Below are positions 34,965 to 43,781 of a DNA stretch of 64,000 nt, piece after piece. The DNA is taken from positions 620,001-684,000 of the forward strand of contig OY764903.1 in the NCBI GenBank assembly GCA_963668605.1, written 5' to 3'. The stretch's first letter is position 1. The number at the start of each line of letters is the position of its first letter. The translations under genes were made by a program, and so were the position numbers. This stretch comes from G963668605 sp963668605. Its GTDB lineage: Bacteria; Acidobacteriota; Terriglobia; Bryobacterales; Bryobacteraceae. The notes under the pieces were generated by a model. The model was not told the DNA's origin and searched no databases. It saw nothing but the letters and a program-made list of their open reading frames with translations.

Positions 34965-36090
34965 TCCAACGCTCCTCTAGCAGATTGCGAATCGCCGTTC
35001 TCAAGCCTTCCAGAGAGTATTGCCGCGCCCAGGCGGAAGCCTGCAGGCGCATAGCTTCGTACTTTGCGGGATTGTCTGCGATGTCCAGCAGCAGTGCCGC
35101 AAGTGCATCGACATCCCTCGGAGGTACGACAAGCCCGCGGCCGCTTCCGAGCATTTCGGGAACAAAGCCGCGGTTGGAGCCGATGCAGACCAAGCCGAAC
35201 GCCATGCCTTCCGCGATCGATTTCGGCCAGCCTTCCGTCTCCGAGGTCAGGGCAAGTACATCCGAGGTCTCTAGGTAGTGCAGGATCTGATCAAAGCCGA
35301 CGCCCCCTGCGAAGGTCACCGCCGAGCTGATGCCGAGTGACGCGCTGAGCCGCTCCAACGCGGCGCGCTCCGGGCCTTCGCCGACAATCGTGCATGTAGC
35401 TCGCTTGCCCGCCGCAATCGTTCGCGCCACGGCCTGCAACACGCTATCGACATTCTTCGCTTTCGAGAGGCGGCCGGTGTAGAGTACTCGCAATGCACCG
35501 GCCGGGCGTACTTGCGTCACTGCGCCGCGAGCCCGCGAGATTTGCTCGTCGGAGAGCAGCGACGTGAAGAACGGCGTGATGTTCGCCGATTGCCCCGGCC
35601 ACTTCCCATAGACGGTCACCGGGCCGCGCCAGAAGCGGGAACGCAGCAGGGCTTTTTGGAATCGCGCCGAGAGCGGTTCTCCCTGCAATCCATTCCACTG
35701 CGCTGCGTATTTGGCGACCAGGAAGCGCGAGTAGCAAGGCGCCAGCAGCGCGCCAAGCAGCCCGATGTTACCCGGGCAGCGAACGTGAATCGCATCGGCG
35801 CGCGCCATCGCTCTTGCCAGATTCCAGATGAGCGCCGGCGTCAGCGCGGCGAGTTTCAATTTCGAAAGCAGCGTGGTTCCGCCAGCTTCAATCTGCGGCA
35901 CGATCGAAATGTTCGGCCGATCGAAGGGCAGACTGTCATCCGGGGGTGCGCTGTAGCGGCACGGCGAGGCTATCTGGACTTCGGCAAAGAGGTCCGCCCA
36001 AAGGTCGATCTCCCTGGCATAGGGGCCGTAAGCGTATAGCTTGCCGCCGTGTTGATAGTGGATCACGTGGGAAACGATGAGTAGGCGCAC
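34921..36090 (-). CDS. Family 4 glycosyltransferase
   Basis: 389 residues from GTG 36090 (RLLIVSHVIHYQHGG), with GGGAG about 11 bp upstream; the open extension to 36174 would overlap the previous gene and adds no conserved sequence. VLYTGRLSKAKNVDSVLQA and SETEGWPKSIAEGMAFGLV are the GT4 donor-binding motifs. It overlaps the following GT4 gene. Its last residues run through the beginning of that gene in another frame. Probably transfers a sugar to the lipid-linked repeat unit; donor unknown. Confidence 0.86.
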   Translation of the reverse strand: MRLLIVSHVIHYQHGGKLYAYGPYAREIDLWADLFAEVQIASPCRYSAPPDDSLPFDRPNISIVPQIEAGGTTLLSKLKLAALTPALIWNLARAMARADAIHVRCPGNIGLLGALLAPCYSRFLVAKYAAQWNGLQGEPLSARFQKALLRSRFWRGPVTVYGKWPGQSANITPFFTSLLSDEQISRARGAVTQVRPAGALRVLYTGRLSKAKNVDSVLQAVARTIAAGKRATCTIVGEGPERAALERLSASLGISSAVTFAGGVGFDQILHYLETSDVLALTSETEGWPKSIAEGMAFGLVCIGSNRGFVPEMLGSGRGLVVPPRDVDALAALLLDIADNPAKYEAMRLQASAWARQYSLEGLRTAIRNLLEERWSVTLDSVPQTANTI

Positions 36091-36112
36091 TGTGTTGCGA
36101 TCTCCCGGTCTG

Positions 36113-36766
36113 CTATTTGTTGTGCAACGGAGTGTTGGCCGCTGCGGCGGTGTCGACGGAGTTCTTGAGCGCAAAGCCGAATTGCCGGGCCTGCCGATTC
36201 AAGAAGAAGAAGGAGCGGCCCGTCAGAACGAGTTGCCAGATGGTGCCGGCGGAACTGAACCCGGACTTGTAATGCGTCCGAAGCGATGCCAAATTGCGGT
36301 TGCCCACCCAGCAAACGACGCGGCGGTAGCCGAGTCCCGCCAGCCATGTTTTCAGAAAGACGTAGTAGGCCCGGCAGATTCCGTTTCCGCGGAAACTGGG
36401 AACCGTGAACAGCTTGTAGGTGTACGCCGCATCGTCGGGCAGAAATGCGTAGTTACGTATTCCCAAGTCGAGTTGGTGGAACATGACCCAGCCGCAGAAG
36501 ACCACGTGATCGTTCGCGACGCCTAGGATCAGACGGTCTCCAGCGGCAAGCCGTTCGTGTCCGAAGGCCAGGGCGTCTTCGTCGTAGCCATACTCGACCG
36601 GATCGAGGCTCGCGAGATCCTTGGCGTCACCCAGCCGGAACTCCACTGGAATCCGAGCGCCGGAAATCGTTTCGCCGTCCACGTCCGCACAAAGCAGTAG
36701 CTTCTTGCGGATCATGACGACGCGAGCGAGTCTTCGCAGAAGTCGTTTTGTCGCGGCGGTTGTCAT
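36113..36766 (-). CDS. GNAT-family acetyltransferase
   Basis: 217 residues from ATG 36766, which overlaps the stop of the upstream gene by 4 bp (ATGA). The acetyl-CoA pyrophosphate-binding segment FTVPSFRGNGICRAYYVF (R-G-N-G-I) is intact and is followed by WVGNRNLASLRTHYKSGF, the usual beta-6 region. It probably acetylates or acylates a sugar or aminosugar intermediate. With two deacetylases nearby, it may set the acylation pattern of the polymer. Confidence 0.78.
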   Translation of the reverse strand: MTTAATKRLLRRLARVVMIRKKLLLCADVDGETISGARIPVEFRLGDAKDLASLDPVEYGYDEDALAFGHERLAAGDRLILGVANDHVVFCGWVMFHQLDLGIRNYAFLPDDAAYTYKLFTVPSFRGNGICRAYYVFLKTWLAGLGYRRVVCWVGNRNLASLRTHYKSGFSSAGTIWQLVLTGRSFFFLNRQARQFGFALKNSVDTAAAANTPLHNK

Positions 36767-37929
36767 GCAACTCCCCGGCTGCGCTGCGCAAGCGGCACGA
36801 GGCGTCCCGGATGTCCATTGCGTCTCGCACGATAGCGTTCCATCGCGTGCAGCGCGATTCCTCGGGCCATCGATTCGATGCGGAACTTCAATCGCGGTTT
36901 CTGTACTCGCGCCCACACCAGGGTGCGCGAATGTGTCGCCAGGCGCTCCTTGTAAGCGTCGAAGCCCGCGAGGAAGTCGTATTCCGAGGCTCCCATCCGC
37001 GCGTTGTGCTGGATCGCTTCGGCGTGGCAAATCAGGCCTGGCTTCATGCGATTGTCCGCCTCATAGCACAGACCGCTCTGATAGAAATAGACGCGGCCGT
37101 TGTAATTGAAGCTGTAGAGGCAGCCAATCGTCTCCGTGCCGCAGCGCACGCGGATCAATTGGATTTCGCCACTCGCCAGACGGTCCTGGATCAGCCGCAG
37201 GTGAAAACCGCGGAACCATTCCGAAGCGAACGCGCCCTTCTTTCCGCGGGCCTCCCACGAGCGTTGATGAAGATCCACCATCTCATCGAAAATCGATTCC
37301 GCGGTTTGCTGATCCGTAGCGACTTCGCAGGCGACCACACCTCTTTGCCGATAGAGTTGATAAGCCCGCCGGATCTGCGAACGCGTATTCTTGCCCATGA
37401 GCGAGGCGTAGTCGCCGCCGCTCTGCCGCACCCTCTCGAGATCGACATAAGGGGACGGAAGGCGGTTGGCGATCATGTAGTGGTAGGGTCCGGCTTCCTG
37501 TTCCAGGCATTGCGCCGGTTGTCCACCCGGATCGAGGCCGGAAAGAAAGAGTTCTTCCCACTTTCCCGGCAGCAGGTCCGCCATCTCGCGCAGGTTCACC
37601 ACAACGCCGGGCTTTGAGAGAAAACCGTTGTACTCGATGTAGACCTGGTCGAAGACACGATTGCCGGTCTGATTGAGCAGGTACGCATGGCTCCGGAAAA
37701 CGCGCTGACGTACGACGACCGAGCGGCCGAGGAAACATGCTATCACCGGTTCGCCCTGCTCGTGGAAGACCGCTAGCTTCAGGTCGACGCTTGCCGGAAG
37801 ACTATCGATCCAATTACCGATCCAGGCCCACGAGAGGAAGTAGGATGGCGCACCGTCTTTCGACAGTTGTTTCCAGACCGACTCGATCTCGAGACGCGAA
37901 TTCCGGATGTCGAGCAGTTGCAGTGTCAT
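36763..37929 (-). CDS. FemAB/CelD-like GNAT-fold acyltransferase
   Basis: 388 residues. The sequence has the double-GNAT layout of the CelD/BcsL (Acetyltransf_6) and FemAB-like group: PSYFLSWAWIGNWIDSLP early, MGKNTRSQIRRAYQLYRQRG in the middle, and IGCLYSFNYNGRVYFYQSGL followed by KPGLICHAEAIQHNARMG at the acyl-CoA site. Such proteins recur in exopolysaccharide loci, including those tied to PEP-CTERM/exosortase systems, where they are thought to acylate the polymer or its precursor. It overlaps the next gene by 4 bp and follows the deacetylase by 8 bp. Confidence 0.8.
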   Translation of the reverse strand: MTLQLLDIRNSRLEIESVWKQLSKDGAPSYFLSWAWIGNWIDSLPASVDLKLAVFHEQGEPVIACFLGRSVVVRQRVFRSHAYLLNQTGNRVFDQVYIEYNGFLSKPGVVVNLREMADLLPGKWEELFLSGLDPGGQPAQCLEQEAGPYHYMIANRLPSPYVDLERVRQSGGDYASLMGKNTRSQIRRAYQLYRQRGVVACEVATDQQTAESIFDEMVDLHQRSWEARGKKGAFASEWFRGFHLRLIQDRLASGEIQLIRVRCGTETIGCLYSFNYNGRVYFYQSGLCYEADNRMKPGLICHAEAIQHNARMGASEYDFLAGFDAYKERLATHSRTLVWARVQKPRLKFRIESMARGIALHAMERYRARRNGHPGRLVPLAQRSRGVA

Positions 37930-37937
37930 TACTTGTC

Positions 37938-38975
37938 TTAGCGAACCAGAGCGAGAAGGGGCGCAAGTTTGGCCGCGCCTAGCGAATACGCGGCATCCTC
38001 ACGTCGCAGCCGCAAATGACCATCCCGTTCCGGCAGCGCACGTCCACCTTGGGTGACGAAAGCGAATTCCGTACCCTCGCGCTCCAGGATCAGTGAAGCC
38101 TTATCCGTTGCATCCACCGGACGGCCATAGGGATAGCAGAAGATCTTCCGGGCTGACGGAAAGCGGGCATCGAGAGACTTGTAGGCCGCAGCGACATCGG
38201 CGGCAAACTGCACCGCGCCGTCCGCGGAGATCGTCGAGTGCAGCATGGTGTGGCTGCCGATCCACATGCCCCGCTCGTGCAGGCGAGCGATCTCGTTCCA
38301 GTCTGCGAGTGGATAAGTGTGCGGCTTCGTCGAGTCAATTCCGAACTGGGCACGAAGGCCATCGAGCCATGCCTTGTGTTGCGAACTCGGTGTAGCGAAC
38401 AAGATAGGCCAAAGTGTGCGAAACGCTGTATTCCGCGATTCAGCGTCGCGGATGCCGAATGCGAACTCGCTCTTTCCGCCTTCCTGAACGGAGCTCGCCA
38501 TGCAAATCCGGTGCTCGCCTTCGGGCGCACGTGCGCACGCATCCATCAATTCGAGCGAAGGTACGGAGCGTCGCTGCTCGATCAATGCCGGACATACGAA
38601 GAAGCAGGCCGAGAGGCCACGCGACTCGAGTTCCGGCAGCGCTTCAGTGACAGCGTCACGGGTGCAATCGTCAAAGGTCAGCATCGTCGCACTGTGTGGC
38701 AGAGTGCCGCTCGACAGTCGCTCCAAGAACTCAAGCGGCGACAACGGCGAGAGTCGCGACAAGACGAAATCCAACACCTTCGCCAGCACTCGGCGCGACA
38801 AAAACAGGTCGTCCGCTGCACCCGGGAGAATCGGATCGCCGACGTAGTGAAAGGTCAGTATCAGGCCGCGCCGGCCGCCGACATGACGACGTGCAAGCAG
38901 ATTCGTCAACGGCCAGAGCGTGTGGCCGATCGCCGTCTTCAGTAATGATCTAGTCTGCAAGTGTCGCATGGACAT
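37938..38975 (-). CDS. Polysaccharide deacetylase (CE4)
   Basis: 345 residues. CE4 motif 1 is TFDDC (D102, D103), motif 2 is SHTMLH (H242, H246), and CYPYGRPVD is motif 3. There are about 140 residues between motifs 1 and 2, longer than in small CE4 enzymes, as in EPS-locus deacetylases. No clear signal peptide. It is the first gene after the 169-bp hairpin-containing gap, so it may begin a second transcription unit. No good Shine-Dalgarno sequence precedes the ATG at 38975; a second ATG lies two codons later. Confidence 0.85.
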   Translation of the reverse strand: MSMRHLQTRSLLKTAIGHTLWPLTNLLARRHVGGRRGLILTFHYVGDPILPGAADDLFLSRRVLAKVLDFVLSRLSPLSPLEFLERLSSGTLPHSATMLTFDDCTRDAVTEALPELESRGLSACFFVCPALIEQRRSVPSLELMDACARAPEGEHRICMASSVQEGGKSEFAFGIRDAESRNTAFRTLWPILFATPSSQHKAWLDGLRAQFGIDSTKPHTYPLADWNEIARLHERGMWIGSHTMLHSTISADGAVQFAADVAAAYKSLDARFPSARKIFCYPYGRPVDATDKASLILEREGTEFAFVTQGGRALPERDGHLRLRREDAAYSLGAAKLAPLLALVR

Positions 38976-39002
38976 TTCTGTAGAGAGGGTCTAGAAGAAA
39001 AC

Positions 39003-39090
39003 CAGGGCGCCGGGGACGGTCAGCCATGGAGCCATACACTCGGAGGAAGATATATGGTTCGATGCGATGAGCCGTGATCCCGGCGCCCTG
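39003..39090 (-). terminator. Inverted repeat followed by a T-rich tract inside the polysaccharide operon
   Basis: Arms 39003-39014 (CAGGGCGCCGGG) and 39079-39090 are perfect 12-bp complements separated by 64 bp. Read in the direction of transcription (minus), the second arm is followed by GTTTTCTTCT. It may act as a terminator or attenuator between the polymerase-like gene and the deacetylase. The long loop lowers confidence. Confidence 0.45.
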
Positions 39091-39095
39091 TTGCC

Positions 39096-39131
39096 CCGGC
39101 CGCTCCCGCACTGCGTATGGGAGCCGGCCGG
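39096..39131 (-). terminator. GC-rich hairpin after the O-antigen ligase-like gene
   Basis: CCGGCC+GCTCCC (39096-39107) pairs with GGGAGC+GGCCGG (39119-39131) over 12 bp with one bulged C at 39125 and an 11-nt loop. It lies just 13 bp past the stop of the O-antigen ligase-like gene. No T-tract follows directly, so partial termination or mRNA 3' protection are both possible. Confidence 0.5.
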
Positions 39132-39144
39132 CACATTCGATAAA

Positions 39145-40506
39145 TTAAGTAAGTTGAATGCGTGTTACTCGATATAGCTTTCCCTTGAGACTCAAGAGAC
39201 CGAGGCCGAGAAATAGGCCTGACGCCGCATCCAGGCCGGGGACCGAGACGCCGATCAGAGCGTAGCCCAACGCTCCGAGGAGCGGGATGACCGTCGCTTT
39301 CGTCCGCAATTGCCTTGTGGCGCGCTGAAATAGTGCGAATAGAAAGAGCGCGAGAAGCGACAACCCGAGTAGCCCGGTTTCGGCTCCGATCTGCAAATAA
39401 AGCGAGTGCCAGATGATATAGCGGCCGGCGTAGATGGCGGCGATGTCGCGGCCTGTTCCAGGGCCGAAGCCCCAGACCGGCGAAGCTGCAAGCACAGTAG
39501 GGAAGGCGCTCCATTGTGCGGCTCGGCCGGTTGTGCGTTTGGCCCAGCTCTGCTCGGGATCGAAGGTCTTATTGAGATAGCTGCCGAACGTGGTTCCAGC
39601 GGAAGACTGCGACAACAGCAGGCCGGCCAGGAAGACCAGGCTCGCGTAACCCAGCAGCTGTTTGCGCTGTCCACGGTCGGTGATGAAAATTACTATCAGG
39701 CCGCCGAAGGCGACGAGCCAGCTTCCGCGCGATGTCGATAGCAACAGTGCGATCGCAGAGAGCAGCGTGATCAGGGCGCGCCATACCGGATGCTCACGCA
39801 GCATCAGCCATTCTCCCCGATGCGCGATGCAAAGCAGGAACACCAGCGCCGAGGGAATGCCGAAAGAGATCGGATTGCCAACCCTTCCGCCTTCCATCTC
39901 CGCCATGCCGAGACGGTCGCCAAAGCGCAGCAGCGCAAGACCCTGCAGAAGGATGTTAACCGCAATTCCGAGCAAGGCTGTACAGAGCAGCGGGCGGCGC
40001 CGGCCCAGTACACAAATCGCAGCGACCGAAAACGCGAGTTCAAGAGCCCGCAGGTTGGCCGCATAGTTTCGGGTGATCGCAAACGCCAGCAGCCAGTAAA
40101 CGGTCATCGCGACAATTATTGCTTTGACTAGCGGGTCGCGCCAGAGCACGGTCGCGCTCTGGCGCTTGGTCTCGAATAAGAGCACTAGTCCCGTGGCAAA
40201 TAACACCTGGGGCGAGTTGTAGTAGAAATGGTCGCGGAAGATCATCATTGCCGGGATCGTGCCGACCAGCAACGACAGGAAGCGCAGCGGATCGCGAAGC
40301 AGGGCGTGCTGCAGCAGGATACAGAGCAGCGCGACATAGTAGAGAATTGCTCCCACGTCCGGCTTTCCGGCGGCGACTGCCGCGAGCGACGGTACCACGC
40401 ACATCGCGATTTCGCTCAGCACCCGCCAGTCCGGGCTGAGCCGTGCGGCCCGCTGTATCGCGGGGCGTACCAGATAGTTGCTCTCGAATGTGAGTGAACC
40501 TGTCAT
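39145..40506 (-). CDS. O-antigen ligase / Wzy-type polymerase family membrane protein
   Basis: 453 residues from ATG 40506, which overlaps the upstream stop (ATGA). About ten to twelve hydrophobic segments are visible. LLLSTSRGSWLVAFGG and the large periplasmic loop with GFGPGTGRD...HSLYLQIGAETGLLGL are the Wzy_C/WaaL signature (conserved Arg and His). In a locus with Wza and Wzc homologues it most likely polymerises repeat units; a ligase role cannot be excluded. An open extension toward 41052 overlaps the glycosyltransferase gene and is rejected as a start. Confidence 0.86.
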   Translation of the reverse strand: MTGSLTFESNYLVRPAIQRAARLSPDWRVLSEIAMCVVPSLAAVAAGKPDVGAILYYVALLCILLQHALLRDPLRFLSLLVGTIPAMMIFRDHFYYNSPQVLFATGLVLLFETKRQSATVLWRDPLVKAIIVAMTVYWLLAFAITRNYAANLRALELAFSVAAICVLGRRRPLLCTALLGIAVNILLQGLALLRFGDRLGMAEMEGGRVGNPISFGIPSALVFLLCIAHRGEWLMLREHPVWRALITLLSAIALLLSTSRGSWLVAFGGLIVIFITDRGQRKQLLGYASLVFLAGLLLSQSSAGTTFGSYLNKTFDPEQSWAKRTTGRAAQWSAFPTVLAASPVWGFGPGTGRDIAAIYAGRYIIWHSLYLQIGAETGLLGLSLLALFLFALFQRATRQLRTKATVIPLLGALGYALIGVSVPGLDAASGLFLGLGLLSLKGKLYRVTRIQLT

Positions 40507-41579
40507 TGTTGAACCACCTGTGCATCCGGCTGTTCGACGCTCGCCAATTGATATTGCGGGCGGGCTGGCGGTTCGTCGAAGCGAGGCGGCGCGACCAGAC
40601 ACCGTAGCGAGCCGAGCGTGAGGCCTGCCGCGTGCCGCAGTGGGTCGGCATTCCATGGCTTTGCGCAGAACCACGCGAAATCCATCGCCTGGAGAAATAA
40701 TATGTCGAGCCAGAAGTTTGCCACGTAGCGCCACTCCGCATCGGGCGTATGCCGCTTCCAGATGAAGAAACGGTTGACGACTTCCATGTTGCCGCGTAGG
40801 AACTGGTGCGGGCGCCCGGCCGGCGAGGCGTTGTGGAGGATGCGCGCGTCGCCGCAGCACACCAGATTCCAGCGGCTGCCGACCCGCAACGACATCTCGA
40901 GATCCTCCCCCTGCGAGTATCCCTGGAAAAATTCGGAGAACCGGAAGACATCCAGCGTTTCGCGCCGGAACGACCACGTGCAGCCCGGCAACACATCGAC
41001 TCTGCGTGCGCCCGTGAACGGTTTCATCAGCCCGCGCGGTGTGTGTGTGCAACTGCGGTGGTAAATCATCGGTTCCAGGCGCGGCGCCAGGCCAAGAGCG
41101 AAACGCAGCCGCCAGCGGCGCGAGATGGGCTTATCAATCTCATTCATCACACATCCGCCCACGGCGCCGATATCGTGCCTTGTGTCGGCCGCGAAGAGTT
41201 CATGGATGCGTTCAAAATATCCGTCCAGCGGAATCGCGTCATCATCGAGGAAACAAACGTAGCGCCGCGTGCTGAGATCGATACCGGCGTTGCGCTGCCG
41301 TGTGAGTCCGGGCTCGCTCTGTGCGTAGATCAGATCAAAGGTGACGCTCCTCGTTTCTACCCAATCGAGCACCCGCGTCCCCAGACCGGCGGCCGGATAT
41401 CCATCCACGATCACGATCTCGGCGGGTTGTTTCTCCAACCGCTCGACCGCCGCGAGAAGCGCGAGCACATCGTCGGGGCGCTTAAAGGTGGCGACGACGA
41501 GCGAGCAGTCCTCAAGGCAACCGGGAAGAGAATGGCTCCGCTTCCAACCTTGCAGTGGTATCAATCCGGTATCACGCAT
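40503..41579 (-). CDS. Family 2 glycosyltransferase
   Basis: 358 residues. The GT-A fold shows CSLVVATFKRPDDVLALLAA, GLTRQRNAGI, the metal-binding FLDDDA, and GYSQGEDLEMSLRVG, the acceptor-side acidic motif. The C-terminal 100 residues have weak hydrophobic helices that may sit on the membrane. It overlaps the upstream GT4 by 8 bp and the downstream polymerase-like gene by 4 bp, so it is embedded in the translationally coupled block. Rhamnosyl- or hexosyl-transfer is typical of such enzymes; donor unknown. Confidence 0.88.
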   Translation of the reverse strand: MRDTGLIPLQGWKRSHSLPGCLEDCSLVVATFKRPDDVLALLAAVERLEKQPAEIVIVDGYPAAGLGTRVLDWVETRSVTFDLIYAQSEPGLTRQRNAGIDLSTRRYVCFLDDDAIPLDGYFERIHELFAADTRHDIGAVGGCVMNEIDKPISRRWRLRFALGLAPRLEPMIYHRSCTHTPRGLMKPFTGARRVDVLPGCTWSFRRETLDVFRFSEFFQGYSQGEDLEMSLRVGSRWNLVCCGDARILHNASPAGRPHQFLRGNMEVVNRFFIWKRHTPDAEWRYVANFWLDILFLQAMDFAWFCAKPWNADPLRHAAGLTLGSLRCLVAPPRFDEPPARPQYQLASVEQPDAQVVQQ

Positions 41580-42765
41580 GTCCGAGTAACCCTAACCTCG
41601 CAAACACCCCACGCCGCGGCGCCGGCGCCCCGAACCGCTGCCTGCACTCTTCGTAATACTCTTCGTAGCGCGGCAGCAGCGCGTGCGGCGAAAACTTTTC
41701 AAGCACTGTCGTCCGCCCGGCTTCACCGATTCTGGCGGCGAGGCCATCGTCGCGCAAAACGCGCAAGATCGCCTCAGCCAATTCCGCGGTGTTATCGGGT
41801 TCGATCAGCAATCCGTTGCTGCCGTCGACGATCAGCTCCGGTCCACTCGATCTCTTCGTGTAGATTACGGGACACTGCTCGCCCATCGCTTCGAGAGGAG
41901 CGAGGCTGAACGCTTCCGAGTACGACGGAAAGACAGCGAGGCGGCAAGTCTGTAATTCATCGCGCAGACGGCGGCGGTCCACGTAGCCGTGGAAGTGAAC
42001 CGAAGCGGACTCGCCGGCTGTCAACATCGCCTGCAGTCTTGCGCGCATCGACTGACCCTCGTCGCAGCCGTCCTTGCCGAATAGATGCAACTCCGCGGTT
42101 GGGTGCAGCCGCAGAACCTCAGGCCACGCGCGAAGCAGCGGCACGACGCCTTTCTTCGCTGTCAGCGTCCCGGAGAAGACCACCTTGTTGCTGGAGCGAA
42201 TGGTCGGAGGCAGTTCACGGTCGACTTCCACGAAGTTGTAGATGACCTCGACCGAACTCCGATGTTGGCCAAACAGGCTCTCCGTGACCGCCGCCGTGTA
42301 ACGGCTCGTCGAAGCGCAATAGGTGGCGCGATGGAACGACTTGCGTTCCAGAAAAAGTGCGCGCCGTTGGATTCGTGCATCGGTCTCCCGTGCGAAGTAG
42401 CTCAACGAGCCATGTAGCCGTACGACGACGGGAACCGGCAATGCGCCCCATCCCGCGGCGGGTCCTTCCCAGTCGGCGACCTCGATCAGTTCGATTTCCT
42501 TGCCGGCGGCCCAGCGCGCCAATGTTGTGAATAACCTGTAGCGTCCAGCGATCCAGCCGAAGCGACCGCCAGGGCAGGGAATCCGGTGGACTTGTACGCC
42601 GCGATCGTCTTCGTAGGCCGGGTTTGCAAGTTGTCCGGCGTATAGTCCAATCACCTTCACGATATGGCCCCGGGCGACCAGCGCGCGGCCCGTCGCCTGC
42701 GTGGCGGTTCCAATTCCGCCATGCGGCGCTGGTGGATATTCATTGCACAGAAAGCAGAGCTTCAT
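41572..42765 (-). CDS. Family 4 glycosyltransferase
   Basis: 397 residues from ATG 42765 (MKLCFLCNEYPPAPHGGIGT), a classic GT4 opening; the ATG overlaps the upstream stop (ATGA). VVFSGTLTAKKGVVPLLRAW and SYSEAFSLAPLEAMGEQCPV are the donor-site motifs. An open extension to 42954 carries no conserved sequence. It transfers a sugar from a nucleotide donor to the growing repeat unit. Confidence 0.88.
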   Translation of the reverse strand: MKLCFLCNEYPPAPHGGIGTATQATGRALVARGHIVKVIGLYAGQLANPAYEDDRGVQVHRIPCPGGRFGWIAGRYRLFTTLARWAAGKEIELIEVADWEGPAAGWGALPVPVVVRLHGSLSYFARETDARIQRRALFLERKSFHRATYCASTSRYTAAVTESLFGQHRSSVEVIYNFVEVDRELPPTIRSSNKVVFSGTLTAKKGVVPLLRAWPEVLRLHPTAELHLFGKDGCDEGQSMRARLQAMLTAGESASVHFHGYVDRRRLRDELQTCRLAVFPSYSEAFSLAPLEAMGEQCPVIYTKRSSGPELIVDGSNGLLIEPDNTAELAEAILRVLRDDGLAARIGEAGRTTVLEKFSPHALLPRYEEYYEECRQRFGAPAPRRGVFARLGLLGHA

Positions 42766-43781
42766 GATCTTCCCGTACCGTGAAAGAACGCCGAGAAAAC
42801 GCTCCCGTCGAGTGGATAGCGGGCTGCGAGGGCGCTGGCCGTCTCCTGCCAGCGAAGCGGCAGCGATCGGGGATTCGCTTTGCCGAGATGCCGCGCCGTA
42901 CCAACCCAAGCTGGCGTGAAGCCGGGCAGCCACGCTGGCAGCTCGCGTTCCCAATCCAGGCCGTCGGAGCCCATCCGGCAGACGCCCGGCAACTCGTCGG
43001 GGAAGTGAGGATCCGCGAGACGATGGATCTCTTTCAACGTCAGTGCGCCACGCATCTCGAACCGTTTTCGTAGCGCTGCATTGACCAGATCCTCGACGGA
43101 TGAGTGTTGTTCCTGAGTTATTCGACGCTTAATCCATGAAACGTACCTGGTGGGCCGTAGATACTTGTCGAGCGGATGGCGGACCTTCGTTGTCTCCATC
43201 TCATTCATGAACCGCTGGCACTCGATGTTCGCCCAGAAACGGCGGTTCGGTTCCTGTCCGATCACATATCCAGACGCCGGCTTCATGTGTGCGCGGACGA
43301 ACTGGAAAAACAATGAAAGGTCGAAAAAGTAGTGCGCTAGCGAGTGCGTGACGATGAGATCGAAACGGCCGCCGCGGGGCGACTGCAGGTCGCCCGGCGT
43401 TACATCGAGTTGGGAGAGTTCACACGAGTTGCTGGACGCAAACACCTCACGCGTGACGTGAGCTGCGTAATCGGAACTGCGAGCTGTGTAAGGGGCTGCT
43501 CCGCCGATCACCAGAATCGAAAGAGGCCGCGACATGTTGTCTCGCGCCGCTTTCAGAGCACCGCGAAAATCCTGATGAGATGGGCACGCACGAAAGCGTG
43601 CGTGCATGTCGACCGGGTACACGTGTTTCTGTGCCGACGCAAAGGCCAGAATGGCCGCGTCGAGGAACTCGCGCAAAGGAACGTGCACGCCGACGCGCGC
43701 CATGAGTCGAGACAGCGCGATGGCGTCGGCCGATGGAATCGTCGTGTGTGATGCGGCTGAAATCATGCTGTGATCACTCAT
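42762..43781 (-). CDS. SAM-dependent methyltransferase-like protein
   Basis: 339 residues. The central domain LSILVIGGAAPYTARSSDYA ... FDLIVTHSLAHYFFD resembles a class I methyltransferase: a glycine-rich motif I (VIGGAAP, less canonical than GxGxG) and a motif IV-like strand. It shares length and position with the methyltransferase at 45232; both have a roughly 90-residue N-terminal helical domain including an EF(L/Q)-rich segment. It lies between GT genes with 4-bp overlaps on both sides. O-methylation of a sugar is the likely role; the motif is degenerate, so activity is uncertain. Confidence 0.65.
   Translation of the reverse strand: MSDHSMISAASHTTIPSADAIALSRLMARVGVHVPLREFLDAAILAFASAQKHVYPVDMHARFRACPSHQDFRGALKAARDNMSRPLSILVIGGAAPYTARSSDYAAHVTREVFASSNSCELSQLDVTPGDLQSPRGGRFDLIVTHSLAHYFFDLSLFFQFVRAHMKPASGYVIGQEPNRRFWANIECQRFMNEMETTKVRHPLDKYLRPTRYVSWIKRRITQEQHSSVEDLVNAALRKRFEMRGALTLKEIHRLADPHFPDELPGVCRMGSDGLDWERELPAWLPGFTPAWVGTARHLGKANPRSLPLRWQETASALAARYPLDGSVFSAFFHGTGRS

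Noticed and set aside
38976..39144. A small gene overlapping the gap between polymerase-like gene and deacetylase
   Set aside because: Open frames here are extensions of frames antisense or out of phase to the polymerase-like gene and lack ribosome sites and conserved sequence.
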